From Canna indica (lineage: Eukaryota > Streptophyta > Magnoliopsida > Zingiberales > Cannaceae): a stretch of 64,000 nucleotides of DNA. Location: NCBI GenBank assembly GCA_034359265.1, contig CP136896.1, positions 62,755,501 through 62,819,500 of the forward strand, read 5' to 3'. The notes beneath the pieces are model-generated. The model worked only from the letters and a program-made list of their open reading frames with translations, searched no databases and was not told the origin of the DNA. A program made the translations under genes and the position numbers. Shown piece by piece: positions 23,984 through 35,319 of this stretch (position 1 is its first letter; each line of letters begins with the position of its first letter).

Positions 23984-24756
23984 ACTTGGGTCTTGATAGT
24001 TAAATCAAGACTCAAATATGATGATTAAACTTGACTTAAGTATTTTAATTAGGCCAATAATTGAACCTACGAAGTTGGTGTGTCCGCTATCACATCGAGC
24101 ATGTCGTAATATTTAATTTATTTTTATAATATTTCACTTACCTTTAATGATATTATAATTTATTCTAAAATAAAAAATGCTATTATAATTTATTATAATT
24201 CACAATAAGATAATAAAGATGTAAATTTTGTAGTTTTTAAAAAATTATATATATATATATATAAACATATAACAAATATAATTTTTAATTACTTAACTAA
24301 TCTATTTTGTAATTTTAAAATACAATAAATATGTATAATAATATACATTGTGCAATTAAGATTAATTATAATGGATAAAAATAAAAAATATTATCAGAAA
24401 TAGGCAAAGATTAACTATTAATTGCCTTGAGACAAGAATAGATACTTTTCATTAATCAAAAATAGGAAAAATTATTCCTTGTGTTTAATACCAAAGCAAA
24501 TAATAATAAGAATAGATGCGGAATAACTATATCATTTCTCATTTACTTTGACAACCAAATAAATCTTTGTATATTAGTATATTACATTCTAATCTAATAA
24601 GAAAAAGATCATAAGAGACAACGGAAGAAGTTAAATGCTAACGGACAAAACAGAGCAAAATGATATTACAGGGGATCAAGTGCAAAATATTTAAAAAACA
24701 TGAGTACAAATAATAACGTAATCTTTATATTTACACTCTTAGAAGCGTGGTATAAG
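23984..24756. other. AT-rich intergenic sequence
   Basis: No gene is seen. A short TA run occurs near 24248-24262. Confidence 0.4.
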
Positions 24757-24907
24757 ATAATCTAAAGAGACTATTGATAATCTTAATTAAAATTACTTAG
24801 GCCCCACTAGATTATCGCATTTGGTTAAAATAAATTACCGATAATCTAGATGCTCATGATAGTTTATATTACCATTTAAATGGTAATCCACATTACCAAA
24901 GGAGAGG
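24757..24907. repeat. Left part of an older repeat interrupted by LINE-2
   Basis: Words GATAATCTA, GGTAATCC and ACCATTTAAATGGT occur here, and related words (GATAATCTA, AAATGGTAATGTACC) occur at 31340-31500 on the other side of LINE-2. The two parts could be one MITE-like element, but I could not define its ends. Confidence 0.3.
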
Positions 24908-24950
24908 ACCACATTTGGTGCATGCAAACTTCTCTCAATTGGACAGAGCG

Positions 24951-26973
24951 ATGAGTCGTGTGCGTCTTCCGAATCCCCCTCCTTCGCCTAACCCTTGTTC
25001 ATCCCCCTCTCCACCCCTGCGACATGGCACTTCCTCTGGCGCTCTCCCTCGTGGTCCTCCTGCGGGTGCAAAGACTGCTACTGTGGTCCCTCCGTTGGTT
25101 CGCTCCCCTTCTCCCCGCCCCCATGTGGGGTCTGATCCGCGTCCTGATATGAATCGTGCGCCTCTGTCTTGGTCTCAGGTACTTCGAGGAAGTAATCTTT
25201 CGCGTGCTCAGGTAAGAACCAATCCTACTCTTCGACAGATTCAGTCGTCTACATCCGAGTTCGTTCACTTCTCGTCCGAACAAATTTTGTCTTGGTCTAC
25301 TCCGTGGGAATCTTGTTTGATTGGAAATTTTTTTTGGGCATTCTCCCTCCCCTTCCGATTGTTAATTCGTGGGCTACTCGTGTTTTTTCTGATAAGAATT
25401 TTATTTCTGCGTTGGATCTCGAAGATGGGTATTTTGTATTTCGATTTCGGGAATCGGCTTCCTCCAATGTGGTCATCACCGGAGGATCATATTCTCTTCG
25501 AGGTCATGCTCTTCGTTTAATTCACTGGCGTCCTCTTTTTCGACCTTGGTGCGAGGTGTTTTCTTCGGCTTCGATTTGGATTCAGTTTGTTAGCTTACCG
25601 CTTGAGCTCTGGAATGTTGAATCTATTTCTCTATTGACTAGTTCTATTGGTAAGCTTTTATCGATCAATCAACATTCCTTTGAATTCACTCGGGGTCGCT
25701 ATGTCCGGGTTTGTGTGGAGATTGATTTATCTAAACCTTTGCGTCAGGGGCTCTGGATTGGGGAGCCTGATCGGGAATTTTTCTAGCCGATTTTTTATGA
25801 AAATTTGTCGATGGTTTGTTTTTCGTGTGGTTTGATCAGTCATCATAAGGCCGAATGTGAATCACTTAAACCCGTTTTGATTTCTGGGACTGTGCCGAAG
25901 TCCACTTCTTCTGTTTCTGATTATGTGCCCTTGAGTGGCTCGAGTTCTAAATCGGATTTGGCTCCGTCGTCGGATTTGACGTCTCAGGCGTGTGGTCCGT
26001 GGGTTCTCGTTGGCCTGTGCCGCCACAATCGCCGACGGGATGACCATTCGCGGTCTATCTCGTGGCCTAGTATGGCGTGCGAGCGTGGTCGCGATCACTC
26101 ACGTGCCTCGCCCGCATCCGTCATTTCTACTTCTGTTGACGACATTAATGACAGTTCGGGTGTTGTGCCGGGTTTGTCGCCTCGGGTCTCACCTGCGGAT
26201 TCGGGCCTGATTGTGAATCATGGAGCATTTAATGCTAGATCTGCTGCTTCGATTCCCTCTCCTTCCCGTCACTGTGCCAGCATTAATGGCGCGATCTCCT
26301 CTGACATGCGCGATTTGATCTCATCCTCGTTACGCCACCTGGATGTTCTATTTCCGTGCCATGTGGCGTTGTTGCGTATTCCACCCCTTCATCTTCTTTG
26401 CATTCTGTGACGCAACCCACTTCGCACGTGCCGCTGCCTCGTACCCTGGTCTGGGCACCCAAATCGGGTCCATCCACGTCTCCATCTGTGCCGCCGCCCT
26501 CTATGTCTCATGTTGTCACTCACCCCCGGTCCTTGTCTTTTCACCCTGCACCACCCACTCAAGTGTGTCTTTCTAATCCACCCGTCCCTTCTTCCTCTTC
26601 CTCACCTCCTCTGGCTCGCTCTATGGAACAGATGGTTTCCGACCTCTCTTTTGTATTCGCCACTGCTCGTCTCGATCTTCTAAATGCTCCTCCGGTCAAG
26701 TTGCCCTCGCGGGTGTCGTGTAAAAGCAACAAATCTCCCAAGGCTCCATCCTCGGTGTCTCCGTATGCTGAGCATGCTCGTCCGAAATGCCCTCGCGCGA
26801 CGGATGCCCTTGTGATGCCCTCTTCTGATCCTGAGACTTGTCCGGTGGGTGACCATATGGTGGCCTCCTCGATCGATGCGGTTCCGCCTGGGGACGATCT
26901 TATGGTGACTTATTCTATTCCTACCGATGGTTTGGCTCCTGCCTCCGATGCCTCTACGATTGTGTCCCCATGA
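24951..26973 (+). pseudogene. LINE-2 ORF1 (DUF4283, CCHC zinc knuckle, S/P-rich tail)
   Basis: It starts at ATG 24951 with a proline-rich N-terminus (MSRVRLPNPPPSPNP). A frameshift near 25290 moves it into 25292-25786, which carries the DUF4283-like domain (LRGHALRLIHWRPLFRPW, then WIQFVSLPLELW). A TAG near 25784 interrupts it. The zinc knuckle CFSCGLISHHKAEC (CX2CX4HX4C) follows from about 25814. Another frameshift near 26370 leads into a serine/proline-rich tail that ends in the TGA at 26971-26973. That stop overlaps the ORF2 ATG as ATGA. Members of this family bind element RNA; this copy is broken by two frameshifts and one stop. Its GC content is much higher than that of ORF2. Confidence 0.8.
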
Positions 26974-29900
26974 ACTATTTATGCTGGAACACGTCCGGTG
27001 CCTGGCGCTGCAAGGTAAGAGATGACATCCGCCAGCAGGTAAATTTTTTTTCTATCAATTTGATTGCATTACAAGAAACTCATCTTGATACTAACTTGGC
27101 TTCTAAGTTCATTAAATCGGTTGACCGCTCCTGGGTCGGAGTGGCGCAGCCATCGGTGGGGGCTTCGGGTGGACTGTTGCTGGCCTGGAACTTCTCCGTC
27201 CTTTCGGTCCAGGTATTATCTCTCAACGCTCAATGCATTTTTGCTATTGTCGGTTTGGAAAATTTGCCGCCATTTTTGTTTTCGAATGTCTATGCCAGTA
27301 CGAACCCCGCGACCCGCAGTGTTTTCTGGAATAGCTTTTATGAATTTGATTTTACTTCGTTTCCTTGGTTTATTTGTGGGAATTTCAATGCTATTTTATA
27401 TGACCCGGATAAAAAAGGCGGGTTACCCTTTCGGGCCCATAAATCAGTTGTGGATTTTTGAAGCTTTGTGCATGATAATGGTTTGATCGATTTGTGTTTC
27501 ACGGGAAATCCTTTTACTTGGTGCAATAATAGATTCGGGAATGCGTGTATTTTAATTCAGCTTGATCATGCATTTTGTAACGCTGCGTGGCTCTATTTTT
27601 ATGATTCGACATTTGTGACACATTTACCTCGGAGGATTTCTAATCATTGTCCGCTTTTAATTCGTTTTGCTCAATCTACTTCTGGCAATCGTCTGTTTAA
27701 ATTTTAAAATTTTTGGGTTGAATACCCTAATTCTGTTGAGGTTGTAAATAATGTTTGGGGTGAGATTCCTCAATCTTTATTGCCGCATAATGAGTTTAAT
27801 CTGGGCTTGCATTCTACGCATTTTGCTTTATCTAGTTGGAAGAAATTTAACCTTGGCAATCTGGAATGTAATCTACAATCTACGTTATCTGATATTATCG
27901 AACTTTAAAAAATTGATGCTGATAGTGGGTTGAGCTCTGCGGACGAGCTTAATTTACGTCCCCTCTATAATAAAGCTAGTGCTATTCGTAGACAAATTAA
28001 TTTGAAATGGTGGTCTAAGGCGAAATTAAAATGGATTGTTGATGGGGACTTGAACTCGATTTTTTTTCATCGTGTGGTGACTACCCGTCGTAGGCTTAAT
28101 AAAATTTCTAATCTTAGACTCTCTTCGGGAATCTTGGTTTCTGATATTTGTTCCATTTTATCCGAGTTTACTTATGAGTATAAAAGTCTTTGGGCACTTA
28201 GTAGTGCTAGTTTTGTTAATATTTGTGATGCCATGCATTTTAAAACCTTAGATGATAATGCGGCTTCGACTCTTGTTAGACCTTTTACTGCTTCTGAGAT
28301 TTTTGGTGTTATTAGGCTGATGCTGAATGGCAAAAGCCCCGACTTTGGCGGATTTACTGTTGAGTTCTATAAGAAGTATTGGTGTATTATTGCTGATTCA
28401 TTTATGAGAAGTGTGCATAGTTTTTTTGACTCTGCTTTTTTACCTCTTGAGTGGAACAAAATCATGCTTAGTTTTATTCCTAAATGTCTCAATCCTTCTG
28501 CTATTTGTGAATTTAGACCCATTGTTTTGTGTAATTTATGCTATAGAATTCTTGCCAAAGTCATTGCTAATCGAATGAAAATTCATTTACCTCACTTAGT
28601 TTCCCTTGAGCAGTTTGCTTTTGTTAAGGGCAGATGCATTCAAGATAACATTCTTGTGGCTCAGGAGTTGACTCACTCGCTTTTTAAGTCTACGACTGAA
28701 ATCCCTTATATCTTAGTCAAAATTGACTTGGAAAAGGCGTATGATAAACTTTCTTGGTCTGCTATCTATGCGGTTTTGAACGCTCTTAATTTTCCCTCCA
28801 ACTTTGTGAATTGGATTAATTCTTGTATTTCGATCGCTACTTTCTCGTGTTTAATTAACTCTGAGCTGTCTGCATTTTTTAAATTACACCGGGGAATTAG
28901 GCAGGGTGATCCACTCTTGTCTTACTTGTATGTGTTTACGGCTTAGGTGCTCACCAATTTAATTAACCATGCCGTTGATTCTAAAGCCTTGACTCCTTTT
29001 AGATTAGAAGTGACCCTGCTATTTCTCATTTGATGTTTGCCAACGATATTCTTTTGGCATTTTGGGCTAATAAAAAGAGTCTTCAAATCATTAAATCTTT
29101 TTTTGAAAAGTATGGGGCTTTTTCGGGTCAGTCGGTTAATTTCGCTAAGTCGGAAATTTTCTTCCCTAGGGATATATCTTCTGATATGGCGAACCATGTT
29201 TGTAATTTCTTAAACATGCACAGAGGCAATTTCCCCTTCAAATACCTTGGGGCGATAATTGCCCCGCAACGACCTCCCCCTTGTGCTCATGAGATGATTA
29301 TTGACAAATTCAAGTTTAGATTAGGGTCTTGGCAATCTTCACTTTTATCCCAAGCTGGATGAGTGGTCTTAATCAATTCGGTCCTTAACTCTATCCCGTT
29401 CCATTCCATCGCTGTTTCTTGGTATTCATCTAAGTGGATGGATAAGCTCGAGCAGATTATTAGAAATTTTTTGTGGTCCAATAGTGAGGAAAAGAAGGGC
29501 ATGCATTTGGTTAATTGGAATATTGTTACCAGTCCAAAAAATTTAGGTGGCCTTGGAGTTCATGACCTCAATTGTAAGGCTCTTTACTTACCGGTTACTA
29601 GGATGGATGACTATCTTAATGAGAAGCCCTCCTTGTGGGTCCGCTTAGTTGCGGCTAAATACCATGACTTGAGGAATTCTTTCCTCCAACCAGATAAAAA
29701 TTGCTCTTGGAGCTAGAAATTATTTAGGCAAGCTTTTAATTTGCTAGTTTCTGGCTTTACTAAACTCATTAAGTCGGGAAATAACACTTCTGTTTTGCAT
29801 GATTTGTGAGTGTCAGATATTCCCTTATATTTGAAGCCAATATTTTTTAATGTTAATATGCTATGTGATGATAAATATGTAAACTCTTTTTTACTTGCAC

Positions 29901-31054
29901 AAAATTGGATGTCTGATGCTATCGATTGTAATTTTAATTCGATTTTGGGGGAGTCCATTTCGAGAATTACGTTGCCTATGTACCCCGAGGAGGACACCTA
30001 TATTTGGAAGGACTCTGGGAGTAGAGTTACCGCCAAATCGGCATATAGTGTTCTTAGAAGCCATGAACCTGTTCCCTGTCTGTTTGGACCGCTGGCTTGG
30101 TAGAACCTTCTTTGGAAATTAAATACTGCTTCTAAGGTTAAACTCTTTTGCTGGAAACTCCTTCATCGACGCATTCCTATTCGTGCAAGGCTCTTTTACC
30201 TTAAAATCCTTGATTATGATCTTTGTCATTTTTGCCAAACTCACTCTGAAACTATCCAATATATTTTCTATAATTGTTGCTTTGCTTGCTCTGTTTGGCA
30301 TATTCTTTCCCTTAAAACATGCCTCGATCTAGATGATATGGGTAATTGGAGTTCCAGTGACTGGTTAGCTTGTTCCTCCTCCTCCCGGGGAGTTGAGATG
30401 TTCAGATTAACCTTGGTTGCCAACTCCTGCTGGTTCATCTGGTACGCTAGAAACTGTTTGCTGCATGAGGCTAGGCAGCCTACTCCCATGAACCTAGTGA
30501 CCCGTATTCTGGCTTTCACTCATGATCGCATGAGCGAACCTAGGTCTGAGGGTAATTCTAGTAACATTAATTTCTTGGTCAAATGGTCTCCCCCAACTCC
30601 TGACCTTTTAAAATTTAATTGTGATGCATCTTTTTTGAATGCCCAAGGTGGCTTAGGTTTTGTGTTGTGAAACTCGGAGGGAGCTTGTCTTGCGGCTGAA
30701 GGTCTGTTTTGTTCCGGGGATAGCGCCCTTCAACTTGAAGCTATGGCTTTGAATTTTGTTCTTCAGTTTGCATCCGAGAATTCGACTCCTCAATTCTCCA
30801 TTGAGTCTGATTCTAAGACCTTGGTTAATGTTATCAACAAGGCTGCTCCTGCACCGTGGACTATCTCTACTATTGTTGATGATATTTTTCATTTGATGTC
30901 TGGGTGTAATGTCTCTCGTATATCCTTTTGTTATCGAGAGGCCAATGAAGTTGCTTACTGGGTAGTAAATCATGCTCGTGTTGTAATGGATCGTTGTGTT
31001 TGGTCCATAATTCGACCCCCTGACATTTTTGGCCCTGACACTACCAGGATTTAA
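26970..31054 (+). pseudogene. LINE-2 ORF2 (endonuclease, reverse transcriptase, RNase H)
   Basis: It starts at ATG 26970 with MNYLCWNTSG and continues with LQETHLD, both endonuclease motifs. The endonuclease words GDFN and SDH read GNFN (near 27380) and SNH (near 27640) here. The RT spans about 27930-29500 with GKSPDFGGF, KIDLEKAYD and GIRQGDP. The catalytic FADD box reads FAND at 29036-29047. A one-base frameshift lies near 29010. The zf-RVT motif CHFCQTHSETIQYIFYNC is at about 30226-30279. RNase H follows at 30610-31054 (KFNCDASF, then IESDSKTLV, then YREANEVAY). In-frame stops occur near 27460, 27705, 27907, 28946, 29361, 29715 and 30669. It is inactive. Confidence 0.87.
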
Positions 31055-31104
31055 TTTCAAGTCATTTTTATTTGGTAAAAAAAAAATATTACCAAGGGAG
31101 GGGA

Positions 31105-31711
31105 TGACTATGTAGATTACTACTAAGGTGATAATGTTATTATTATTATTTTTTGATAAAAATACTCCCTACTAAAATATCCTCTATTAACATAGAAAAA
31201 ATTCTCGTCTCATTTCATTCGCCTTATCTCATAGTAAAGTGGTAATCCATATTTTTTATTTTATTTTATTCTTTTTTATTTTATTTTTTTTATTTTATTT
31301 GATGATATTTTAGTTAAAGATATAAGTTTCCTAGTAATCTTTTTATACCAAACAAGGTAATGTAAATTACTGACGAGATTACTAGTAGATACCAAATTTG
31401 ATAATGTAATATTATCGATAATTTTAAAAGTGATAATCTATCTGAGTGATAATTTAGATTCCTAATAATCTTAAATGGTAATGTACCAAATATCCCCTTC
31501 AGTCTTAATTGCTGATGGAGAAAATAGAAATTTTCTTGTGGTGTATGAATTATTTTATTGAGATGCTTTTAAGGCATATGAATTATTTTATATGATTCAA
31601 AATAGGATGGTTTGCACTTTTTTAATTAGGAAGCTTATTTGGAAACTCCTTTTATTATTAATTTTTGTTGAATGAACTTTTATTAATTGCAAAAATAGGA
31701 TGGTATTGACA
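31105..31711. other. Intergenic sequence, start of the LCR duplication block
   Basis: 31340-31500 may be the right part of the repeat interrupted by LINE-2. From about 31560 the sequence (AAATAGGATGG, TTTTATTATTAATTTTTGTTG) begins to resemble the region upstream of LCR2 near 61000-61320. No gene is visible. Confidence 0.5.
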
Positions 31712-31720
31712 TTTTATTTT

Positions 31721-32595
31721 CAGCATTTTACCAAATTTGAATTTTGAGAATGAGAAATTCTCAAAATCGGATTTAAAGTTCTAAAATTTCCTAAACTGAA
31801 ATTTAATGGATTGAATACCCATTTTACCCTTGGGTCAAAGTCTCTAACTAATTAGAGACTTTAGTTAAAAATTAAAAAATATATATAAAATATATAAAAA
31901 TAATAATTTTAATTTATAGAAAAATTATAATAAAAATAAGGTGTTAGAGTCTAAAAAATAAAATTTCAAATTCACTAATTCATTATAGAATTTTGCACAA
32001 AGTCTATAAATCTAAATTTAAATTAAACATTGTGAAATATTTTGATGAAAAATATCTTTTTGAACCACAACACATCTTTTATATTTTAAAAAATATTTTA
32101 TTAATTAATTTTTTTGAATTATAAAACTATTATAGACTTTGGGCAAAAGTCTCTAATGCATTAGAGACTTTTGCCCAAAGTCTATAAAACTAATTTTTAA
32201 TTAAAAATAATTAAATATTTTTTGTCCAAAATATTTTGATAGACTCTAGCACATGTTTTATATCACATATATATTTTTTGTAAATTAAATTTTATTTTTT
32301 ATAATCATAAAATTATTATAAACAAAAGTCTCTTACTCATTAAAGAGTTTTGTGCAAAGTTTATAATAACTTCATAATTTTTTAAAAAAATATTTGAATT
32401 CATGAAATAATTTTTTAATGATACAAAAGATGTACTATGATCCAAAAAAATATTTTACATCAAAATATTTCATAACTTTTAATTTAAATGTAAATTTATA
32501 GACTTTGTGCAAAAGTCTTTAATGCATTAGAGAGTTTGAAAAATATATTTTTTATTCTCTAATATTTTATTTTTATCATAAAAAATATTTTATAA

Positions 32596-32662
<67 letters not shown>

Positions 32663-32833
32663 TATATATATATATATATAAAATTTTTGACCAAAGTCTC
32701 TATCTGATTAGAGACTTTGGCCAGGGGTAATATAGGTGTCTGATCAACTAAATTTCGATTTGGGAAATTTTAGATCTTCAAATCCGATTTTGGGAATTTC
32801 TCATTCTCAAAATTCGGATTTGGTATATTGCTG
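31721..32833. mobile_element. Fold-back element with 9-bp target duplication
   Basis: The outermost 130-140 bp are inverted copies. The left side reads CAGCATTTTACCAAA with TTTTGAGAATGAGAAATTC further in; the right side inverted reads CAGCAATATACCAAA with the same inner phrase. The nine bases TTTTATTTT flank it at 31712-31720 and 32834-32842. The interior is AT-rich and itself palindromic around AGAGACTTTTGCCCAAAGTC-type words. A 9-bp duplication and long inverted ends suggest a Mutator-type non-autonomous element. The paralogous region upstream of LCR2 (about 61310-61325) has no insertion. It contains no gene. Confidence 0.8.
32600..32680. repeat. (TA)n microsatellite
   Basis: A long alternating TA run inside the fold-back element, interrupted once by GATA near 32660. 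Confidence 0.9.
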
Positions 32834-32889
32834 TTTTATTTTTTTAGTCAGAATTTAAGAGTTTTACTAAATTAAATAGATCTGGCATC

Positions 32890-32896
32890 TATAAAT
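32890..32896 (+). promoter_or_regulatory. TATA box of LCR1
   Basis: TATAAAT lies 83 bp upstream of the start codon. The same TATAAAT, preceded by GCATC, lies 79 bp upstream of LCR2, so the box is conserved between paralogs. Confidence 0.7.
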
Positions 32897-32972
32897 TCAC
32901 AAGTAGTTTATTCCAAGCTATTCATCAAGTATTTGAGTTATTAATATCATTTTCCCAATATTCACATACAAG

Positions 32973-33516
32973 ATGGTGAAGTCATCCATTTTCTCCTTCA
33001 TTCTTTTCCTCATTGTATTTGCTTCAGGTATTGTACCTCAAATAAATTTACTTACAACCAAGTTATTATTATTATTCTCAACATTAATTTGATTGTAATA
33101 TATATATATAATATTATTTTTTTCTTATAGTCTATTATGTATTTTTTTTTTATATAATATTTTTTTCATAATTAAGTTTAGTCTTATTTTATATTTTTGA
33201 AAATTGTTCATCTACTATTCTCACATGAGGTGAGAAAATATAATAAAAATAGAGGTATCTTACTGTGTATCTTTTCATTTAGCTTATTTAATCATTTTAT
33301 GATAGTAATTAATTTTTATATGCTAATATATATTTTGTAGTTGAGATCATGGTGCCTAAGGTGGACGGAGCCACGTGTCAAACAACACTTAGCCCAAGCG
33401 GTTGCAACTTGGCTAATTGTCAACAACAATGCTTTCAAGAAAAGAATGGACGGGGATCTTGCATCACTAATTCGGGCGGGACAGATTATGCTTGCGTATG
33501 TATTTATCCATGTTGA
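32973..33516 (+). CDS. LCR1: LCR/defensin-like cysteine-rich secreted peptide
   Basis: Two exons, 32973-33027 and 33341-33516, are joined across a 313-bp intron with GT (33028) and AG (33340) borders, giving 76 residues. Exon 1 encodes a signal peptide (MVKSSIFSFILFLIVFAS). Exon 2 encodes a short VPKVDG segment and then eight cysteines spaced C-x8-C-x4-C-x3-C-x9-C-x10-C-x-C-x3-C. The CxxxC and CxC pairs fit the plant LCR/defensin-like family, and the intron after the signal peptide is also typical. Such peptides are secreted and act in defence or in reproductive signalling; which applies here cannot be read from the sequence. An intact frame and a conserved TATA box suggest an expressed gene. 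AATAAA-type signals occur near 33546 and 33600. A transposon lies just upstream of the TATA box and a Pack-MULE lies 157 bp past the stop. Confidence 0.85.
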
Positions 33517-33673
33517 CCTACATGTTTGCGGTTTGCCTCATTTGTTGAGGTTAAATAAAATAAAGTGTCACAGAGGTCAAGATGGACTTTATAAACAATA
33601 AATAAATTTACTTTTGAAATAACATTGGCCCTTCAAATTTTTGAATTATATATATTTCTACATATTTTAAGAA

Positions 33674-33860
33674 GGGAAATTAGACAAAAAAATTACAAGG
33701 TTTGTAAAAATTTTATGTTCTACCTAGGATTTTAAAATTTGTCTGTAAATGCACAACGCTTACATCCATTTATGTCATCTACCAAATCGTCAAGCGTCGT
33801 CTCAACTTAGCTGACGTGGAGGTAAACAACGCTTGTGTGGCCTGACGGCTGCATACGTGG
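33674..33860. repeat. Left terminal inverted repeat of the Pack-MULE
   Basis: Starts GGGAAATTAGAC and pairs with 35320-35505 as an inverted repeat. Confidence 0.92.
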
Positions 33861-33970
33861 TCTGTCACTAACAACTTTTTGCTCTCCACTTTCTTCCACT
33901 TTACGAAATCTCATTTTTGCCTTTACGAGGGCAATCTAGTCATTTGTCATGTATGAGGCAGTCTAGTTAT

Positions 33971-35245
33971 ATGGATGAACATAAACAACTTTTTCTCTCT
34001 CTTCTCTTCTTCCTTCCCGCTGCTGCCACCTTTTCCCATTTCTTCTCCTCCTCCTCCTCCTCCTCCTCCTCTGACCACGTCTTGACGTACTCGAGCTACC
34101 TCGCCTTGAGAGGCTTGATGGCGGGCTTCTTTAGCCGCTTGAGATGCCATGCCTATCCGCCAATCCCGCCCGTGTCCCCCTCTCCAAGGACTTCGCCTCT
34201 GTCGATGACCTCTTCGGCGTCAGCCGCGCCATGATTGCCCGGTCCAGCAATCTCACCGTCATCGAATCCTCCTGCCCCCTCCGTCAGATCGAGCTCCTCC
34301 TCATCCCCATCACATGCGGCTACGCCCGCAATCGCTCCTACACCCCCACCGCTTACCAGATCATTGCCGACGACACCTTCTACCTCGTCTCCACTGTCAC
34401 CTATGGCAACCTCACCGCATACTCAGCCGTCGACAACAAGAGCATCCTCGGCCTCGTTACTTACGTGCTTCAGCCGGCCGACACCTACACCTCGTTGGCC
34501 GCCAGTTTCGGCACGGACGTCACCACCCTGATCGCCATAAACGGCTCAGAAAACATCATGTTCTTCGTTGGTGGTTCGGACGTGACTAACGTGCTGCTCA
34601 TTTGGTGCTCGAGGAGATCGAGCCGAAAGGGGAAGGAGGTAGGAAAGTTCGGTAGCTCAGTGAGTTGCATCAAGGGAGGAGGGGGGTCGGAGTTCGGCAG
34701 GTTGCCGTCAGCAGAGGACAAGCTGATCGGTGACATATCAGAGTGGCTTGACAAGTACAAGGTGTTCTCGGTGGAGGAACTATGGTTGGCCATGGCAGGC
34801 TTCGCGAAGAGCCACCTGATACAAGGGTCGGTGTACAAGGGGACAATGGAGGACGAGGAGGTGCATGCTCGTGGTGAAGAAGATGAAGTGGAACGCCTGC
34901 GACTAGCTTAAGATCCTGTAGAAGGTCAGACACCTAGCTTTACCACAGGCTCGTCACCACCAAGATGGATGTCTTCGCCTTCGGCGTCGTCCTTCTCGAG
35001 CTCGTAACGGTGAGGGAGGAGAGCTGCTACAGTGGATGGACGCGGTGCTGGTGGAGCAATCGTGCCCGGTGGAGAGTGTGGTGAGCGTTATGAACGTCGC
35101 CATGGCGTGCCTCAAGAGGGACTCATCGAAGCGGCCGAGTTTGGTGGAGGCGACGTACATGCTGTCGAAGGTCGATGAACACTTCTCCAATTACTCTGGT
35201 GATCATGGTGTCTCCGTCCACGGTGGCGATGTCGCCGCAAGGTGA
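33971..35245 (+). pseudogene. Captured LYK4/LYK5-like LysM receptor kinase, degenerate
   Basis: From ATG 33971 a hydrophobic signal-like segment is followed by a serine run and VLTYSSYLALRG, like the start of LYK4/LYK5 LysM ectodomains. A frameshift leads into 34144-34911, with LysM wording (LFGVSRAMIARSSNLT, TLIAINGSEN). A clean transmembrane helix is not evident. The segment then reads into the kinase N-lobe (KYKVFSVEEL, HLIQGSVYKGTM). Around 34865-34920 a further frameshift and stops break the VVKKMKWNACD region. The kinase then jumps to VTTKMDVFAFGVVLLEL (about 34958-35006), so the catalytic core including HRD/DFG is deleted. The C-terminus (QSCPVESVVSVMNVAMACL) ends at 35245. Intact relatives bind chitin-type ligands at the plasma membrane. 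This copy cannot be a kinase, but it could be transcribed. Confidence 0.85.
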
Positions 35246-35319
35246 ATGGAAGGAAGATGGGGCTCGGTGGGAGAAAAAAGAGAGGAGAGAGAGAGAGAGA
35301 CAGAGGTGGGGTCTGGTGG

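Larger units (their letters stand above)
24908..31088 (+). mobile_element. LINE-2: L1-type LINE with RNase H, degenerate
   Basis: The insertion is bounded by a near-perfect 16-bp target duplication, ATTACCAAAGGAGAGG (24892-24907) and ATTACCAAGGGAGGGG (31089-31104). It ends in a run of about ten A at 31078-31087. It carries ORF1 (proline/serine-rich start, DUF4283, CCHC knuckle, long S/P-rich tail) and ORF2 (endonuclease, RT, zf-RVT, RNase H). The 5' leader before the ORF1 ATG is only 43 bp, so either the leader is short or the 5' end is slightly truncated. It differs clearly from LINE-1: ORF1 is GC-rich and the protein words differ, so it is a separate lineage. Confidence 0.9.

Noticed and set aside
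33341..33601. 86-codon open frame over LCR1 exon 2
   Set aside because: Wrong phase. The spliced frame with signal peptide and eight cysteines is the supported one. The similar 61849-62055 frame over LCR2 was rejected for the same reason.
34235..34933. Alternative frames in the LYK fragment on both strands
   Set aside because: GC-rich shadow frames; kinase and LysM wording is only in the described plus-strand frames.
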